Shown here piece by piece: positions 5,125-5,237 of a stretch of DNA of 5,237 nucleotides. Origin of the DNA: Dehalococcoidia bacterium (GTDB taxonomy: Bacteria; Chloroflexota; Dehalococcoidia; JAENJB01); NCBI GenBank assembly GCA_030690705.1, contig JAUYGE010000257.1, positions 1 through 5,237 of the forward strand. The letters are read 5' to 3'. The first letter of the stretch is position 1. Every line of letters begins with the position of its first letter. Made by a program: the position numbers and the translations under genes. The notes beneath the pieces are model-generated. The model saw nothing but the letters and a program-made list of their open reading frames with translations, searched no databases and was not told the DNA's origin.

Positions 5125-5237
5125 TGCATCAAGTGATTAGCAAAGACGCTCTGAAGGCATGGCTCCGGGACATGATGGCCGGCCGGACCCTTCGGCAAGC
5201 TCAGGGCAGGCTCCTCATCGCCCCCGTTGCCGAGGCC
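5124..5237 (+). CDS. N-terminus of a probable iron-sulfur oxidoreductase subunit (cut by the right edge)
   Basis: Thirty-eight codons are open from ATG 5124 to the end of the window, overlapping the preceding stop by 1 nt. The start 'MHQVISKDALKAWLRDMM' followed by 'LIAPVAEA' recalls the N-terminus of the sulfhydrogenase beta / anaerobic sulfite reductase A / FlxB-like family, where a short helix leads into an '(I/Y)APV' segment. No cysteine motif is reached, so this is inference from position and a few residues. Between these two parts lie about seven residues ('LRQAQGR') encoded by a repeat sequence, so the protein seems to carry an in-frame insertion. An unrelated protein is possible. Confidence 0.6.
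   Translation, partial: MHQVISKDALKAWLRDMMAGRTLRQAQGRLLIAPVAEA
5188..5212. repeat. Short dispersed repeat inserted in frame in the last gene
   Basis: The tract starts CCCTTCGGCAAGCTCAGGG (5188-5206) and continues CAGGCT. I recognise it as a dispersed repeat unit of some Chloroflexota and other environmental genomes that often yields 'LRQAQGR' or 'FDKLRTS'-like peptides when translated. Removing 21 bases (seven codons) would join the flanking codons without a frame change. Only one copy is in the window, so the identification rests on recall. Confidence 0.55.

Overview
The window is a stretch of one co-directional (+ strand) operon for a soluble heterodisulfide-reductase-type electron-bifurcating complex. 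The order is hdrC, hdrB, hdrA, mvhD (also called flxD), then an iron-sulfur protein with an FrhB/FdhB-like N-terminal half, then the first 38 codons of a further gene cut by the right edge. All calls come from reading the proteins: cysteine motifs, FAD-binding glycines, lengths and gene order. No database search was possible.

Organism: GC-rich DNA, GTG and TTG starts, bacterial-type HdrABC-MvhD without a hydrogenase in view, and several kinds of short palindromic repeats scattered between and inside genes. One repeat translates antisense to the familiar 'CERSEAI' junk peptide, and another reads as 'LRQAQGR' in frame. I associate this mix with anaerobic bacteria, most likely Chloroflexota (Dehalococcoidia-like) from a sediment or subsurface metagenome. 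That taxonomic guess is inference.

Layout: 1-29 is a short leader or the tail of an unseen upstream gene. hdrC (30-644) is followed by a 110-nt gap filled largely by a long imperfect inverted repeat (661-738). hdrB (755-1621) and hdrA (1625-3625) are 3 nt apart. mvhD (3616-4047) overlaps the end of hdrA by 10 nt. A 201-nt gap (4048-4248) is a mosaic of at least four palindromic units, including a 28-nt identical copy of one arm of the first repeat. The FrhB-like gene (4249-5124) starts at TTG and overlaps the last gene (5124 onward) by 1 nt.

Function: HdrA carries the bifurcating FAD and several [4Fe-4S] clusters. HdrC wires electrons to HdrB, which has both CCG motifs that hold the non-cubane clusters of disulfide reduction. 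MvhD is the [2Fe-2S] adaptor that receives electrons from a partner oxidoreductase. The two downstream genes probably encode that partner's iron-sulfur subunits (compare FlxABCD-Hdr of sulfate reducers, or F420/formate-linked variants). The donor (NADH, F420H2, formate or H2) cannot be decided from this window.

The most unusual signal is the repeat load. Palindromes fill both non-coupled junctions, sit immediately upstream of two Shine-Dalgarno sequences, and appear to have inserted in frame into hdrB and into the last gene.
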